A DNA stretch of 64,000 nucleotides from Rhodospirillaceae bacterium (lineage in GTDB: Bacteria > Pseudomonadota > Alphaproteobacteria > Kiloniellales > DSM-21159): contig CP030885.1 in the NCBI GenBank assembly GCA_006969625.1, forward strand, positions 310,001-374,000, read 5' to 3'. Made by a program: the position numbers and the translations under genes. Within the stretch, counting starts at the first letter, position 1; every line of letters begins with the position of its first letter. A model generated the notes under the pieces. It searched no databases. It was given only the letters and a program-made list of their open reading frames with translations, and was not told the DNA's origin. Below, one piece after another: positions 18,551-29,069 of this stretch.

Positions 18551-19264
18551 GGACTGACCCTCCCGCCGTGTGACGAGGCGGACGCCAGCCGATCGCTTTG
18601 CGGTGTCCTCACGTCTCGGCACGGCTTGCCGCCTGGCGCCCCCCAATCGCGCGGGGTGCTGCCGATCCGCGTCGCGCGACTTGCGACGCCGACGCCTCCC
18701 CGCCTGGCTTCCCGCCGCGCGCACTTCGCGGCGCTCCCGAGAGCCCGTGTCGGCAGACCGGTTCCGGCGTCGCGTGACCGACGGGCCGGTTGCCGTATTC
18801 GCTATTGTCGGTTCGTGCGCGTCCAGTGACGGCCTGGCCCCGGACGGCGTGGAACCCGCTCCCAGAACCTAGGACGCGGAGCGCGCCGAGGTTGTGAAAC
18901 GGCTCGGGGCGATTTTATCGATTTGGTTGACGGGGTGGCAGGGTCAGTTCGCCGAATCCGCACAAGCCCCCGAGGGCTTCGTGGTCCGATTTGAATTTCT
19001 ATAAGCGAATCAAAAAGTTAAAAGTGAATGCTTTGCACCGCTACGAAGTCCGGAGGTTTCGTCGCTCGAAACGCAAATCAATCTGGAGGCGAAAAGGTTG
19101 CGTGGCCGCCGAGAGCAAGCCGGCGGGCGGCCGCGCGTGCGCACCGCCCGATAGCGCGCGAACGAGCCGGCTGGCGCGTCAGCGGCAGTCGGCTCGCGGC
19201 CGGGCCTGACGCGCAGGCCGGGCAGGTCCGATGGCGTTCGGGCGTACGGTGCGCCCGTGGCGGT
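18551..19264. other. Long intergenic region between sigma factor and rplS
   Basis: 714 bases upstream of the sigma factor gene and downstream of rplS, both on the minus strand. No convincing gene is present. The stretch 18985-19090 is unusually AT-rich for this genome and contains a TAAAAT on the minus strand nearby (around 18913-18918) that could belong to a sigma factor promoter. Open frames here lack ribosome binding sites or coding composition. Confidence 0.5.
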
Positions 19265-19738
19265 TCAGGCTTCGCCGCCGGTCTCGGCGGAGGTGGCAGC
19301 CGCGGTCTTCGCCTTGGCACCGCCGCCGGCCTTCTTGGCGGCCTGGGCGGCCTGGCGCTCGGCCAGCGCGATCTTGCCGGCGGCGCCGCTGGTCTTCTCG
19401 GCGATGCGCGCCGACTTCCCGCGGCGCCCGCGCAGATAGTAGAGCTTGGCCCGGCGCACGTCGCCCCGGCGCACCACCTCGATCGAGTCGATGCGCGGGC
19501 TGTACAGCGGGAAGACGCGCTCGACGCCCTCGCCGTAGGAAATCTTGCGCACCGTGAAGGAGGAGTTGACCCCGCGGTTGCGCCGCGCGATGCACACGCC
19601 CTCGAAGGCCTGCAGGCGCTCGCGGTTGCCCTCGACCACCTTGACGTTGACGCGCAAGGTGTCGCCCGGAGAGAACTGCGGCACCGCGCGGCCGACTTCG
19701 GCGATCTGCTCCTGATTGAGCTGGTCGATGATGTTCAT
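19265..19738 (-). CDS. rplS: 50S ribosomal protein L19
   Basis: 157 residues. Residues 1-115 are typical L19, with [53 protein letters not shown] and [19 protein letters not shown]19 sits at the 30S/50S interface. The last ~40 residues are an Ala/Lys/Gly-rich extension beyond the usual length, as often seen in alphaproteobacteria. AGGATTGAGAG precedes ATG 19738. It is the last gene of the ffh-rpsP-rimM-trmD-rplS group and begins five bases after the trmD stop. Confidence 0.97.
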   Translation of the reverse strand: MNIIDQLNQEQIAEVGRAVPQFSPGDTLRVNVKVVEGNRERLQAFEGVCIARRNRGVNSSFTVRKISYGEGVERVFPLYSPRIDSIEVVRRGDVRRAKLYYLRGRRGKSARIAEKTSGAAGKIALAERQAAQAAKKAGGGAKAKTAAATSAETGGEA

Positions 19739-19743
19739 GGCTC

Positions 19744-20559
19744 TCAATCCTGCTCTCGAACCTGGTCGTTCCGACTCGTCTCGTCGCGTCCGGCACCGCC
19801 GCCGCTGGCGGCCGCGGTCTCCGGCTGCGCCGCGTAGCGGGCCCAGAGGTCGGGCCGCCGGCGGCGGGTGATTTCTTCCGCCTGCGCCCGCCGCCAGTCG
19901 CGGATCGCCGCGTGGTGGCCGGACAGCAGCACCTGCGGCGCCGCGCGGCCCTCCCAGACGGCGGGACGCGTGTACTGCGGGTACTCCAGGAGTCCCCGCT
20001 CGAAACTCTCTTCCGCCGGGCTTTCGGCGTTGCCCATGACGCCGGGCAAGAGGCGCACGGCGGCGTCCAGCACCACCAGCGCGGCCATCTCGCCGCCCGA
20101 GAGCACGTAGTCGCCGATGCTCAGCTCGACGACCTCGTGCTTGTCCAGCACCCGCTGGTCGACCCCTTCGTAGCGGCCGCACAGCAGGCGAACGCCCGGC
20201 CCGGCCGCCAGCTCCCGCGCCACCTCTGCGGTCAGCAGGCGCCCGCGCGGGCTGAGGTAGATCAGCGGCCCCGGCCGCTCGGCCGTCGCGCGGATCGCGC
20301 GGTCGACCACGTCGGGGCGCATCACCATGCCCGCTCCGCCGCCCATGGGCGTATCGTCGACGGAGCGGTGGCGGTCCGTGGCGAAGTCCCGGATGTCGAG
20401 CGTCGCCAGGCGCCAGATGTCTTTCTCCAATCCCCGGCCGGCGAGGCTGAGGCCCAGCGGTCCGGGAAAGGCCTCCGGGAAGATCGTCAGCACGGTGGCT
20501 TGCCAGGGGGCGGGTCGCGCCGCCTCCGGGCTGCCACGCTGGCTATCTGCCGCACTCAC
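19744..20559 (-). CDS. trmD: tRNA (guanine-N1-)-methyltransferase
   Basis: 271 residues, GTG start at 20559 with GAGGAG upstream. It methylates G37 of tRNAs using S-adenosylmethionine, preventing frameshifting. SPOUT/TrmD signatures: [25 protein letters not shown], and [20 protein letters not shown] (knot and SAM site), then [10 protein letters not shown]. The N-terminus has ~17 extra residues before [13 protein letters not shown] and the C-terminus a short disordered tail. It is flanked by rimM and rplS as in most bacteria. Confidence 0.97.
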   Translation of the reverse strand: MSAADSQRGSPEAARPAPWQATVLTIFPEAFPGPLGLSLAGRGLEKDIWRLATLDIRDFATDRHRSVDDTPMGGGAGMVMRPDVVDRAIRATAERPGPLIYLSPRGRLLTAEVARELAAGPGVRLLCGRYEGVDQRVLDKHEVVELSIGDYVLSGGEMAALVVLDAAVRLLPGVMGNAESPAEESFERGLLEYPQYTRPAVWEGRAAPQVLLSGHHAAIRDWRRAQAEEITRRRRPDLWARYAAQPETAAASGGGAGRDETSRNDQVREQD

Positions 20560-20584
20560 GGCCGATCTCCTCGGAAGTCGCGGG

Positions 20585-21169
20585 TTATGGCTCTTTCCCT
20601 TCGCTTTGTCCAGTCCCGTCGCCGGGTTTCTCCGCCGCCGCTTCGCCGCCTTCGGGCCCGACCTCGCCGGGCGGATCGACCACCAGCCGCCCGCCCGCCA
20701 GGTCCACTGTCGGCACCACCGCCTTGGTGAAGGGCAGGACCAGCAGCCCGCCGTCCGGCGCCGCCACCTCGACCACGTCGCCGGCGCCGAAATCGTAGAG
20801 CGCGCGCACCCGGCCGAGCGGCCGTCCTTGCGTATCCTCCACCGCCAGCCCGATCAGGTCGGCGTGGTAGAACTCCTCTTCCTCCGGCGGCGGCAGGGCC
20901 GCACGGTCGACGTAAAGCCGCGTGCCGCGTAGCGCCGCGGCGGCGTTGCGATCAGCGATGCCCTCCACGGCGGCGATCAGCAGCCCCTTGGCGAGACCCT
21001 TGGCGCGCATCCGGAAGACGCGGGTGCCGGCCTCGTCCTGCAGCGGGCCGTAGGCCAGCGCGTCCTCGGGCCGTGCGGTGAAGGTCTTCAGGCGGACCCA
21101 GCCACGCACCCCGTGGGCGCCGGCCACCGCGGCGACGCAGACGCGCGGCCGTCCCGGCCGGCCCGCCAT
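20585..21169 (-). CDS. rimM: 16S rRNA processing protein RimM
   Basis: 194 residues from ATG 21169; a GTG directly before it (21172) is equally possible. RimM binds S19 and assists maturation of the 30S head. The N-terminal beta barrel shows [20 protein letters not shown], and the PRC-barrel C-terminal domain shows [16 protein letters not shown] and [17 protein letters not shown]. The acidic/Gly tail of ~25 residues is extra. It lies nine bases after the rpsP stop. Confidence 0.95.
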   Translation of the reverse strand: MAGRPGRPRVCVAAVAGAHGVRGWVRLKTFTARPEDALAYGPLQDEAGTRVFRMRAKGLAKGLLIAAVEGIADRNAAAALRGTRLYVDRAALPPPEEEEFYHADLIGLAVEDTQGRPLGRVRALYDFGAGDVVEVAAPDGGLLVLPFTKAVVPTVDLAGGRLVVDPPGEVGPEGGEAAAEKPGDGTGQSEGKEP

Positions 21170-21181
21170 CACCCGGCCGCC

Positions 21182-21622
21182 TTACGCCTGGGACTGCGCC
21201 TCGCCTGCTGCCTCGGCGCCGGCTTCCGCGGCGGGGGCCGCCGTGGCCTCGGCCGCCTCGGCTTCCTGGGCCTCCTGGGCGGCCTTCAGCTTCTCCTCGC
21301 GCTCCTTGGCACGCTCCTGCGCCTTGGCCTTGGGCAGCGGCTTCTTGGTCTGCTCGGTGCGCGGACGCGGCGCCGTGATCTCCGCCTCGGCCAGGAACTT
21401 GGCGACGCGGTCGCTCGGCTGCGCGCCGTGCTCCAGCCAGTACTTGGCGCGCTCGCCGTTCAGGCGGATACGGTCGGCGTGGTCGCGCGGCACCATCGGG
21501 TTGTAGAAGCCCAGCTTCTCGATGAAGCGGCCGTCGCGCGGGCTGCGCGCGTCGGCGACGACGATGTGGTAGAAGGGACGCTTCTTGGCGCCGCCGCGGG
21601 TCAGGCGGATACGCAGGGCCAT
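21182..21622 (-). CDS. rpsP: 30S ribosomal protein S16
   Basis: 146 residues. The first ~85 are classical S16: [40 protein letters not shown] and the [19 protein letters not shown] helix. The remaining 60 residues form an Ala/Glu/Lys-rich extension, as in several alphaproteobacteria. GAGGAG precedes ATG 21622. In most relatives it directly follows ffh; here a VOC-family gene intervenes. Confidence 0.97.
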   Translation of the reverse strand: MALRIRLTRGGAKKRPFYHIVVADARSPRDGRFIEKLGFYNPMVPRDHADRIRLNGERAKYWLEHGAQPSDRVAKFLAEAEITAPRPRTEQTKKPLPKAKAQERAKEREEKLKAAQEAQEAEAAEATAAPAAEAGAEAAGEAQSQA

Positions 21623-21686
21623 GGGACCGGATACTCCTCTTTCGTTTTTCTGTGCGTGTGCGGATGTCTGCGGTTAGGGCGGCACC

Positions 21687-22535
21687 TCAGCCTTGCGGCG
21701 TCCAGAAGGCGTGCAGCTTGTTGCCGTCGGGGTCGCGCAGGTAGGCGCCGTAGTAGCCGGGGGCATAGTCGCGCGGACCCGGTGCACCCGCGTCGTGGCC
21801 GCCGGCGGCCAGACCGGCGGCGTGGAACGCGTCCACCGCGTCCCGGTCCGGCGCGCGGAAGGCGACCTGGGTGCCGTTGGCCCAGCTCGCCGGCCGCCCG
21901 TCGAAGGGGCGGTGCGCGTAGAGCCAACAGAGTTGGCTGCCCGGCCAGCCCCAGGCCGAGGCCTCGGGCGTCCCGTCGTCGCCGGCCTCGTCGACCACGC
22001 GCACCAGACCCAGCGGCGCCATCGCGGCGTCGTAGAAGCGCTGCGCGCCGGCGAGATCGTCGGTGCCCAGGGTCACGTGCGACAGGCCCTCGGCCCGCTC
22101 CAGCTCGGCCGCCGGCATGCCGGTGTAGTGCACCGCCTGCAGCTTGTTGCCGACGGGATCGCGCAGGTAGGCGGCGTAGTAGCCCGCGCTGTACTGCGGG
22201 CGCAGGCCCGGCGCGCCCTCGTCCAGGCCACCGGCCGCCAGACCCTCGGCGTGAAATGCGTCGACGGCCGCGCGCGAGGGCGCCAGGAAGGCGACATGCG
22301 TGCCGTTGCCCCAGGTCGCGGGCAGGCCGTCGTAGGGGCGCAGCAGCCAGGCCAGCGCCGAGCCGCCGGCCGCGCCGTAGCCGATCTCCTTCGCCCCGTC
22401 GTGCACACGGGCCAGGCCGAGCGGCGCCAGCAGCCGGTCGTAGAAGGCGCCCGAGGCGGCCAGGTCGTCGGCGCCGAGCGTGAAACCGGCGATCGCCGGC
22501 CAGGGATATCCCGCCTGGGTGGTGTCGGGGGTCAT
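21687..22535 (-). CDS. Tandem VOC (glyoxalase/bleomycin-resistance fold) protein
   Basis: 282 residues made of two homologous VOC domains, about 1-130 and 145-282. Each runs from FTLGADDLAASGAFYDRLLA or VTLGTDDLAGAQRFYDAAMA to an end signature YYAAYLRDPVGNKLQA or YYGAYLRDPDGNKLHA. The VOC fold covers metal-dependent dioxygenases, glyoxalases and resistance proteins; the His/Glu metal ligands are only partly recognisable and the substrate cannot be named. The gene sits between ffh and rpsP on the same strand, an unusual insertion into a conserved operon. Its ATG overlaps no neighbour. Confidence 0.8.
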   Translation of the reverse strand: MTPDTTQAGYPWPAIAGFTLGADDLAASGAFYDRLLAPLGLARVHDGAKEIGYGAAGGSALAWLLRPYDGLPATWGNGTHVAFLAPSRAAVDAFHAEGLAAGGLDEGAPGLRPQYSAGYYAAYLRDPVGNKLQAVHYTGMPAAELERAEGLSHVTLGTDDLAGAQRFYDAAMAPLGLVRVVDEAGDDGTPEASAWGWPGSQLCWLYAHRPFDGRPASWANGTQVAFRAPDRDAVDAFHAAGLAAGGHDAGAPGPRDYAPGYYGAYLRDPDGNKLHAFWTPQG

Positions 22536-22545
22536 CGCCCGGGAC

Positions 22546-24063
<1,518 letters not shown>

Positions 24064-24246
24064 GGGGTCGTATCGCTCGGTTCGTGAACCGGTTTGCAAA
24101 CGCAAAGCGGACATGCGCCCGTGCGCGACACTCGCGGACGGACGTGGCTCCTCGGAGCCTTCAGGCGGACAGGGTCTTCCCGAAAGCGCGCGGAATGTAT
24201 GGAGACCGGGCCGCTCCGTCAAGCGTGGCCACGATGCGCGGGGACA

Positions 24247-24276
24247 TGGACGCCGCTGGCGCCGACACCTTATATA
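24247..24276 (+). promoter_or_regulatory. Candidate promoter of dapF
   Basis: TGGACG at 24247-24252 and TATATA at 24271-24276, 18 bases apart, lie just before ATG 24291. This would give a very short 5' leader. The AT-rich TATATAGGATATAGG block stands out in the 227-base divergent region between ffh and dapF. Confidence 0.4.
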
Positions 24277-24290
24277 GGATATAGGCGCGC

Positions 24291-25130
24291 ATGAGCGAGA
24301 TGCCGCTTCCCTTCCTGAAGATGCACGGCTTGGGCAACGACTTCGTCGTGCTCGACGCCCGGGCGCGGCATCTGGAGATCTCGGCCGCGGCGGCGCGGCG
24401 GATCGCCGACCGGACGCGGGGTGTGGGCTGCGACCAGCTCCTCATCCTCGAGCCGGCCAGGAACGGCGGCGACCTCTACCTGAAGATCCTCAACGCCGAC
24501 GGCGGCGAGGTCGGGGCCTGCGGCAACGGCACGCGCTGCGTCGCTCGCCTGGTCTTCGAGGAGACCGGCAAGACCGAGGCGAAGATCGAGACGCGGGCCG
24601 GGCTCTTGTCCGGTATCGCGTCGGACGGCCAGGTGACCGTCGACATGGGCCCGGCCTATCTGGACTGGGCGGACATTCCGCTGGCCCGCGCGCAGGACAC
24701 GCTGCACCTGGACTTCGCCTGCGGGCCGCTGTCCGACCCCTGCGCCGTCGGCCTGGGCAACCCGCACGTCCTCTTCTTCGTCGCGGACGCCGAGGCCGTG
24801 GACCTACCGACCCTCGGCCCGAAGATCGAGCACGACCCGCTGTTTCCCGAACGGGTCAACGTCGGGATCGTCCAGCCGCTCGCGGAGAACCACATCCGCT
24901 ACCGCGTCTGGGAGCGTGGGGTGGGCATCACCGTGGCCTGCGGCTCCGGCGCCTGTGCCGCCGCCGTCGCCAGCGCCCGCCGCGGCCTGACCGGCCGCCG
25001 GGTCCGCGTCACCCTCGACGGCGGCGATCTTTCGATAGAATGGCGCGAGCAGGACGGCCACGTCCTGATGACCGGCCCGGCGAGCAAGAGCTTCTCCGGC
25101 ACCCTGGCTCCGGAGCTGCTGGCTCTATGA
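24291..25130 (+). CDS. dapF: Diaminopimelate epimerase
   Basis: 279 residues, typical length. It converts LL- to meso-diaminopimelate for lysine and peptidoglycan synthesis in the cytosol. The two catalytic cysteines are visible in GACGNGTRC (Cys77) and VACGSGACA (in the C-terminal half), with the substrate-binding KMHGLGNDFVV at the start and GNPHVLFF in the middle. It normally precedes mtaB and ftsY in alphaproteobacteria; here three membrane-protein genes are placed between them. Confidence 0.97.
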   Translation: MSEMPLPFLKMHGLGNDFVVLDARARHLEISAAAARRIADRTRGVGCDQLLILEPARNGGDLYLKILNADGGEVGACGNGTRCVARLVFEETGKTEAKIETRAGLLSGIASDGQVTVDMGPAYLDWADIPLARAQDTLHLDFACGPLSDPCAVGLGNPHVLFFVADAEAVDLPTLGPKIEHDPLFPERVNVGIVQPLAENHIRYRVWERGVGITVACGSGACAAAVASARRGLTGRRVRVTLDGGDLSIEWREQDGHVLMTGPASKSFSGTLAPELLAL

Positions 25131-25186
25131 CCGCTCGGCGCTGCGGCGCCTGCGGTCCGGTCGGCGGATAGGGGAGCCGCCGGTCA

Positions 25187-25837
25187 ATGGCCGAAGCCAT
25201 GGTGCGCTTGAGGCTGGGAGCCCTATGGCTCCTGATGTACGGGTGCCTGCCGAGCCTGCTCGCCGCGACGCTCTCGTTGCTTCTCGCGCTCGCCGGCTTC
25301 CCGCTGCCCGCCGCCGACCCGCCGCAAGAGGGTCTAGGGTGGTTTCTGGCGGTGACGGTCACCTGGGTCCTTTCGGCCCCCATTCCCTTCTACGGTTTGC
25401 TCGGTGCGGCGCTGCTTCTCTGGGGCTTCGAGCCGGTAACCGAGGTCCCACGCTGGCCGGCGTGGCGGCATTTTCTCGCTTGGTACTTCGGCGCCCTCGC
25501 CGTCCTCGGGCTGCTGTGGGCGACGCAAGAGGCCATGCCTCTGGGCAACGCCTACTTCGTCGTCGCGGCCCTGTGCATCCTGGCGATGGGACACGGCCTG
25601 GTGGGGGCGTTTCGGCGCGTGCCGCGGTTTCGGGTGAGCTTGGCGACCGGCATAGCCGTCCAGCTTCTCGTGCCCCTCGCGGGCATCCTGACGCCACTCG
25701 CCCTGGCCGGACCGATCTGGGGCGCAAGGCTGGGGTACGACGGTGCGATGGTGGTCGTGCTCGCGCTCTTGCTGTTGCCCGTGCCCGGCGTCGTGGCCGC
25801 CTGCTCCCTACGCTGGCTGCTCCTGCCGCGCCGGTGA
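25187..25837 (+). CDS. Integral membrane protein, unknown
   Basis: 216 residues with about six hydrophobic segments (for example ALWLLMYGCLPSLLAATLSL, WVLSAPIPFYGLLGAALLLW, VQLLVPLAGILTPLALAG). No family is recognised. GGGGAG stands nine bases before ATG 25187. A stretch around residues 140-175 (RRVPRFRVSLATGIAVQLLV) weakly resembles RRVADFRLVRGAEGILPLV in the third gene of this group, so the two may be distant paralogues. It follows dapF by 56 bases and may be in the same transcript. Confidence 0.6.
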   Translation: MAEAMVRLRLGALWLLMYGCLPSLLAATLSLLLALAGFPLPAADPPQEGLGWFLAVTVTWVLSAPIPFYGLLGAALLLWGFEPVTEVPRWPAWRHFLAWYFGALAVLGLLWATQEAMPLGNAYFVVAALCILAMGHGLVGAFRRVPRFRVSLATGIAVQLLVPLAGILTPLALAGPIWGARLGYDGAMVVVLALLLLPVPGVVAACSLRWLLLPRR

Positions 25838-25943
25838 GCCGGCGCCGCCGGTTTCGAAGTACCCTTGCGGCGGTTCGCGGCGGGCTTGCATCCTGCGAGC
25901 GGAAGTTTTGTCGAAGGTCGTCGGACCTGACGGGGGAGCTGCG

Positions 25944-26198
25944 ATGGAGAAAATGGGGGGGGTTCGACCGCTGGTCGGGCGGAACGGCGCCAGGATGAGC
26001 TTCGGCGGCTGGCTCTTGGCGACCGGGCTGCCGGCGGCGGTGCTGATCCCGCTCCTCGTCGCGCCCTTCTCGGTGTGGGTGGTCATGGCCTTGACCGCGC
26101 ATCTGGGGCCGGGCGGCGGGTTGCCGCAGCTTTTCATGATGTTCGGTTATCTCAGCCTGGCTCTGCCCGGCGCACTCCTGATCGTTTTCGGGGGGTGA
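25944..26198 (+). CDS. Small membrane protein, unknown
   Basis: 84 residues with GGGGGAG just before ATG 25944. Two hydrophobic helices (GWLLATGLPAAVLIPLLVAP, FMMFGYLSLALPGALLIVFG) are joined by a Gly-rich loop. No family recognised. It ends three bases before the next membrane gene, which suggests co-translation and perhaps a complex. Confidence 0.55.
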   Translation: MEKMGGVRPLVGRNGARMSFGGWLLATGLPAAVLIPLLVAPFSVWVVMALTAHLGPGGGLPQLFMMFGYLSLALPGALLIVFGG

Positions 26199-26201
26199 GC
26201 G

Positions 26202-26711
26202 GTGGCCCGCTGCACTGCGCGAACCGGCGAGCGCATCAGGCACCTGTCGGAATACTTCGCGCTCGTCCTGCCGGCGACGGCGGCGCTCGGCTATCTCTGG
26301 CATTTGTCCGGCGAGTACGTCATGCCCCGTTGGTCCTGGCCGATCCTTGCGCTGCCGTTCGCCCTGTGCGGGCTTTGGCTGTATCGCACCCTCTCCCGCG
26401 CGGCGTTTCCGCTGCGCTCCAGCGCGATCATCTTTTTTCCACTGAAGGTTGTTTTTTACGCGCTGGCGGTGCCGGGTCTGGTGGTTCTGCTGGTACGCAC
26501 GGCGCCCGAGCTGCTGGGGCTTGGCTACTGGGGGTTCGCCCCGGTCTTCGCAGTGCCGGCGCTCCTGGCCTTGGCCGGAACCTGGTTCCTTTTCGCGCGT
26601 CCGCCCGGGAACGACGAGCGCACGGCGCCCGCAAGCGGACGGGCGGCTTCGCGGTCTGCCGCCGGAGAGCCGCGATCTCGCCGCGGATACGCCGCGCGAG
26701 CGAGGCACTAA
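26202..26711 (+). CDS. Integral membrane protein, unknown
   Basis: 169 residues, GTG start at 26202, three bases after the preceding stop. Four hydrophobic segments (YFALVLPATAALGYLWHL, WPILALPFALCGLWLY, KVVFYALAVPGLVVLLV, GFAPVFAVPALLALAGTWFL) are followed by a basic, Arg/Ser-rich cytosolic tail of ~35 residues. The family is unknown to me. It is probably part of a small transcription unit with its neighbours. Confidence 0.55.
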   Translation: MARCTARTGERIRHLSEYFALVLPATAALGYLWHLSGEYVMPRWSWPILALPFALCGLWLYRTLSRAAFPLRSSAIIFFPLKVVFYALAVPGLVVLLVRTAPELLGLGYWGFAPVFAVPALLALAGTWFLFARPPGNDERTAPASGRAASRSAAGEPRSRRGYAARARH

Positions 26712-26749
26712 GGGCATCCCGGCACGCGAGAACGAGGCTCTGTCCCGAC

Positions 26750-27553
26750 ATGAAGGCGCACGCAATCGCGGCGGCGGCAGGGCGGCTCGGCCGCTCGGCA
26801 AGCGAACGGCTGGCGTCGCCACGCCGCGGCGGCGCCGGGCGGAGGCTGACCTTGCGGGCCTGGATGCGCAGCGTCGGGCTGCGGGCCGTTTGCCTCATGC
26901 CGCTGGCGATCGTGGTGCCGGCGATCGCGCTGACGCTGCTCCTAGCTGCGCTGGGCCCGGAGGCGGGGCCAATGGGCACGCTCGCTGTCGTCTGCACGCT
27001 CGTCGGCTGGCCGCTCCACAGCCTCTTCGCCGCACTGCTCCTCTCGGAATTGGTCGCGAGGCCGTCCGTCCGGGCCAAGGCCTTGGACGAGCTCTTTCGC
27101 CGGGTGACGCTGCTGCACGCCGGCCTTCTGGGGCTTTGGAGTCTCGCGCTTGCGGTCCAGGGCTCGGAGGTCGACGTGGTGGGCGCCTCTTGGCTGCTGG
27201 CCCTGCTTCACGGGCTGGCGATCCTGGTGCCGTCGCTCTGGTTCGGCGGCCAGATCGCCTCGACTCTGCGGCGGGTTGCCGATTTCCGCCTCGTCCGAGG
27301 GGCGGAAGGGATCCTTCCGCTGGTCTGCCTGGCTGGGCTCGTCGTCGCGCCGCTCGGCCTTGCCATGGCGCTGGGTGTCGCCGCGATGGGGCTGGCGACC
27401 CTCTCCGGCCTGATGCTGATGTGGCCCCTGATGTTGCTGTGTCTCCTGGTGGTGGCTATGGGGGTGGCCTTGCCGCCCTTGGCCATGGCCTTCGCGGTGT
27501 GGCTGCTGCTGGCCGCGGTGCCGGTGGACACCCCCGCGCCAGCGCCCATATAA
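26750..27553 (+). CDS. Integral membrane protein, unknown
   Basis: 267 residues. About 40 basic/Ala-rich residues are followed by six or so membrane helices (for example MPLAIVVPAIALTLLLAAL, GASWLLALLHGLAILVPSLW, LMLMWPLMLLCLLVVAMGVA). The layout and the RRVADFR segment recall the first gene of the group at 25187. ATG 26750 is the first plausible start; no strong ribosome binding site is seen. It ends nine bases before mtaB. Function unknown. Confidence 0.55.
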   Translation: MKAHAIAAAAGRLGRSASERLASPRRGGAGRRLTLRAWMRSVGLRAVCLMPLAIVVPAIALTLLLAALGPEAGPMGTLAVVCTLVGWPLHSLFAALLLSELVARPSVRAKALDELFRRVTLLHAGLLGLWSLALAVQGSEVDVVGASWLLALLHGLAILVPSLWFGGQIASTLRRVADFRLVRGAEGILPLVCLAGLVVAPLGLAMALGVAAMGLATLSGLMLMWPLMLLCLLVVAMGVALPPLAMAFAVWLLLAAVPVDTPAPAPI

Positions 27554-27562
27554 CCGCCTCCC

Positions 27563-28843
27563 ATGTCGACCACCGTCGCCACACCCCCGCTGGACGAGGC
27601 CAAGCTCGTCACCTTCGGCTGCCGGCTGAACGCCTGGGAGTCCGAGGTGATGCGCGACCACGCGCGCGGGGCGGGGCTGGCGAACGCGGTGATCCTGAAC
27701 TCCTGCGCGGTCACGGCCGAGGCCGAGCGGCAGCTCCGCCAGGCGATCCGCCGGGCGCGCCGCCAGCATCCGGACGCCGAGATCGTCGTCACCGGCTGCG
27801 CCGCGCAGCTCGACCCGGCGCGCTACGCCGCCATGCCGGAGGTCGACCGCGTGCTCGGCAACGCCGAGAAGCTGCAGGCGGAGAGCTGGCGCAAGCTGGA
27901 CGAAGCCCGCGTCCGGGTCGCCGACATCATGGGCGTCCGCGAGACGGCCGGCCACCTGGTCGAGGGCTTCGCCGAGAAGACCCGCGCCTTCGTGCAGGTC
28001 CAGCAGGGCTGCGACCACCGCTGCACCTTCTGCATCATCCCCTTCGGCCGCGGCCCCAGCCGCTCGGTCCCGCTCGGCGAGATCGTGCGCCAGGTCCGCG
28101 CGCTGGTGGCGGCCGGCGTGTGCGAGGTGGTGGTGACCGGCGTCGACATCACCAGCTACGGCGCCGACCTGCCGGGCACGCCCAGCCTCGGCCAGATGAT
28201 GCGGCGCCTGCTGTCCAACGTGCCGGAGCTGGCGCGCCTGCGCCTCTCCTCGGTCGATCCGGTGGAACTGGACGACGACGTCTTCCGCCTGCTGGCGAGC
28301 GAGCCGCGCTTCATGCCGCATCTGCACCTCTCGCTGCAGGCGGCCGACGACCTGATCCTCAAGCGCATGAAGCGGCGCCACTCCCGCGCCCAGGCGTTGG
28401 CCTGCATCGAACGCGCCCGCGCCGCCCGGCCGGACACCGTCTTCGGCGCCGACATCATCGCCGGCTTCCCGACCGAAACCGAAGAGATGTTCCGCAACAC
28501 CCTGGACTTCGTGGACCAGGCCGGCCTGACGTACTTGCACGTCTTTCCCTATTCCGAGCGCCCCGGCACCCCGGCCGCGCGCATGCCCGCCGTGCCGAAG
28601 CCCGAGCGCAAGGCGCGCGCCCAGCGCCTGCGCGATGCCGGCGCCGCGGCCGAGGCCCGGTTTTTCGAAAGCCGGGTCGGGCGGAGCGCGCAGGTGCTGG
28701 TCGAGACGGAAGGGCTGGGCCGCTCGGAGCATTACGCTCCGGTGGCGGTGGACGGCACTATCGGAAGAATCGTGCCGGTGCGCCTGACCGGCGTGGCCGA
28801 GGGCCGGCTGCTGGGCGCGCCGCTGGCGCGCGACGCGGCGTAG
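27563..28843 (+). CDS. mtaB: tRNA ms2t6A37 methylthiotransferase
   Basis: 426 residues. A radical-SAM enzyme that adds a methylthio group to t6A37 of tRNAs reading ANN codons. The N-terminal UPF0004 domain has its three cluster cysteines in TFGCRLN, LNSCAVT and TGCAAQ. The radical SAM site is QQGCDHRCTFCIIPFGRG, and a TRAM-like domain closes the protein (RVGRSAQVLVETEGLG). It is distinguished from MiaB by the short CRLN/NSCAVT forms and by its place next to dapF and ftsY. Confidence 0.92.
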   Translation: MSTTVATPPLDEAKLVTFGCRLNAWESEVMRDHARGAGLANAVILNSCAVTAEAERQLRQAIRRARRQHPDAEIVVTGCAAQLDPARYAAMPEVDRVLGNAEKLQAESWRKLDEARVRVADIMGVRETAGHLVEGFAEKTRAFVQVQQGCDHRCTFCIIPFGRGPSRSVPLGEIVRQVRALVAAGVCEVVVTGVDITSYGADLPGTPSLGQMMRRLLSNVPELARLRLSSVDPVELDDDVFRLLASEPRFMPHLHLSLQAADDLILKRMKRRHSRAQALACIERARAARPDTVFGADIIAGFPTETEEMFRNTLDFVDQAGLTYLHVFPYSERPGTPAARMPAVPKPERKARAQRLRDAGAAAEARFFESRVGRSAQVLVETEGLGRSEHYAPVAVDGTIGRIVPVRLTGVAEGRLLGAPLARDAA

Positions 28844-28866
28844 GACAAGATAGCCGCCTGCGGCGG

Positions 28867-29000
28867 CCCGCTTCGCCCTTCGAGACGCGGTCCTGGCGGA
28901 CCGCTCGTCAGGATGAAGCGGAAAAACGAGAGGTCGATTCTGTTGCCTTCACCCTGAGGAGGCCTGCGACAGCAGGCCGTCTCGAAGGGGCACGAAGGGC
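28867..29000. repeat. Pair of inverted REP-like elements
   Basis: Two head-to-head copies of one dispersed element lie between mtaB and ftsY. The plus copy at ~28876-28918 reads CCCTTCGAGACGCGG...CTCGTCAGGATGAAG and folds through GCGGTCC/GGACCGC. The minus copy at ~28949-28999 starts TCACCCTGAGGAGG and folds through GGCCTGC/GCAGGCC. A third copy is at ~49017-49067. Such pairs are BIME-like and may stabilise mRNA ends. Confidence 0.75.
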
Positions 29001-29069
29001 TCGGGCCGCAAGGCCGCTGTATGTTGGCCGAACGGGTCCCGGGCGCAGTCACCGGAGAGAAGGACACCC

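Noticed and set aside
18991..19209. 72-codon open frame in the AT-rich gap upstream of the sigma factor
   Set aside because: No ribosome binding site, Lys/Arg-rich then Ala-rich translation, and no conserved look.
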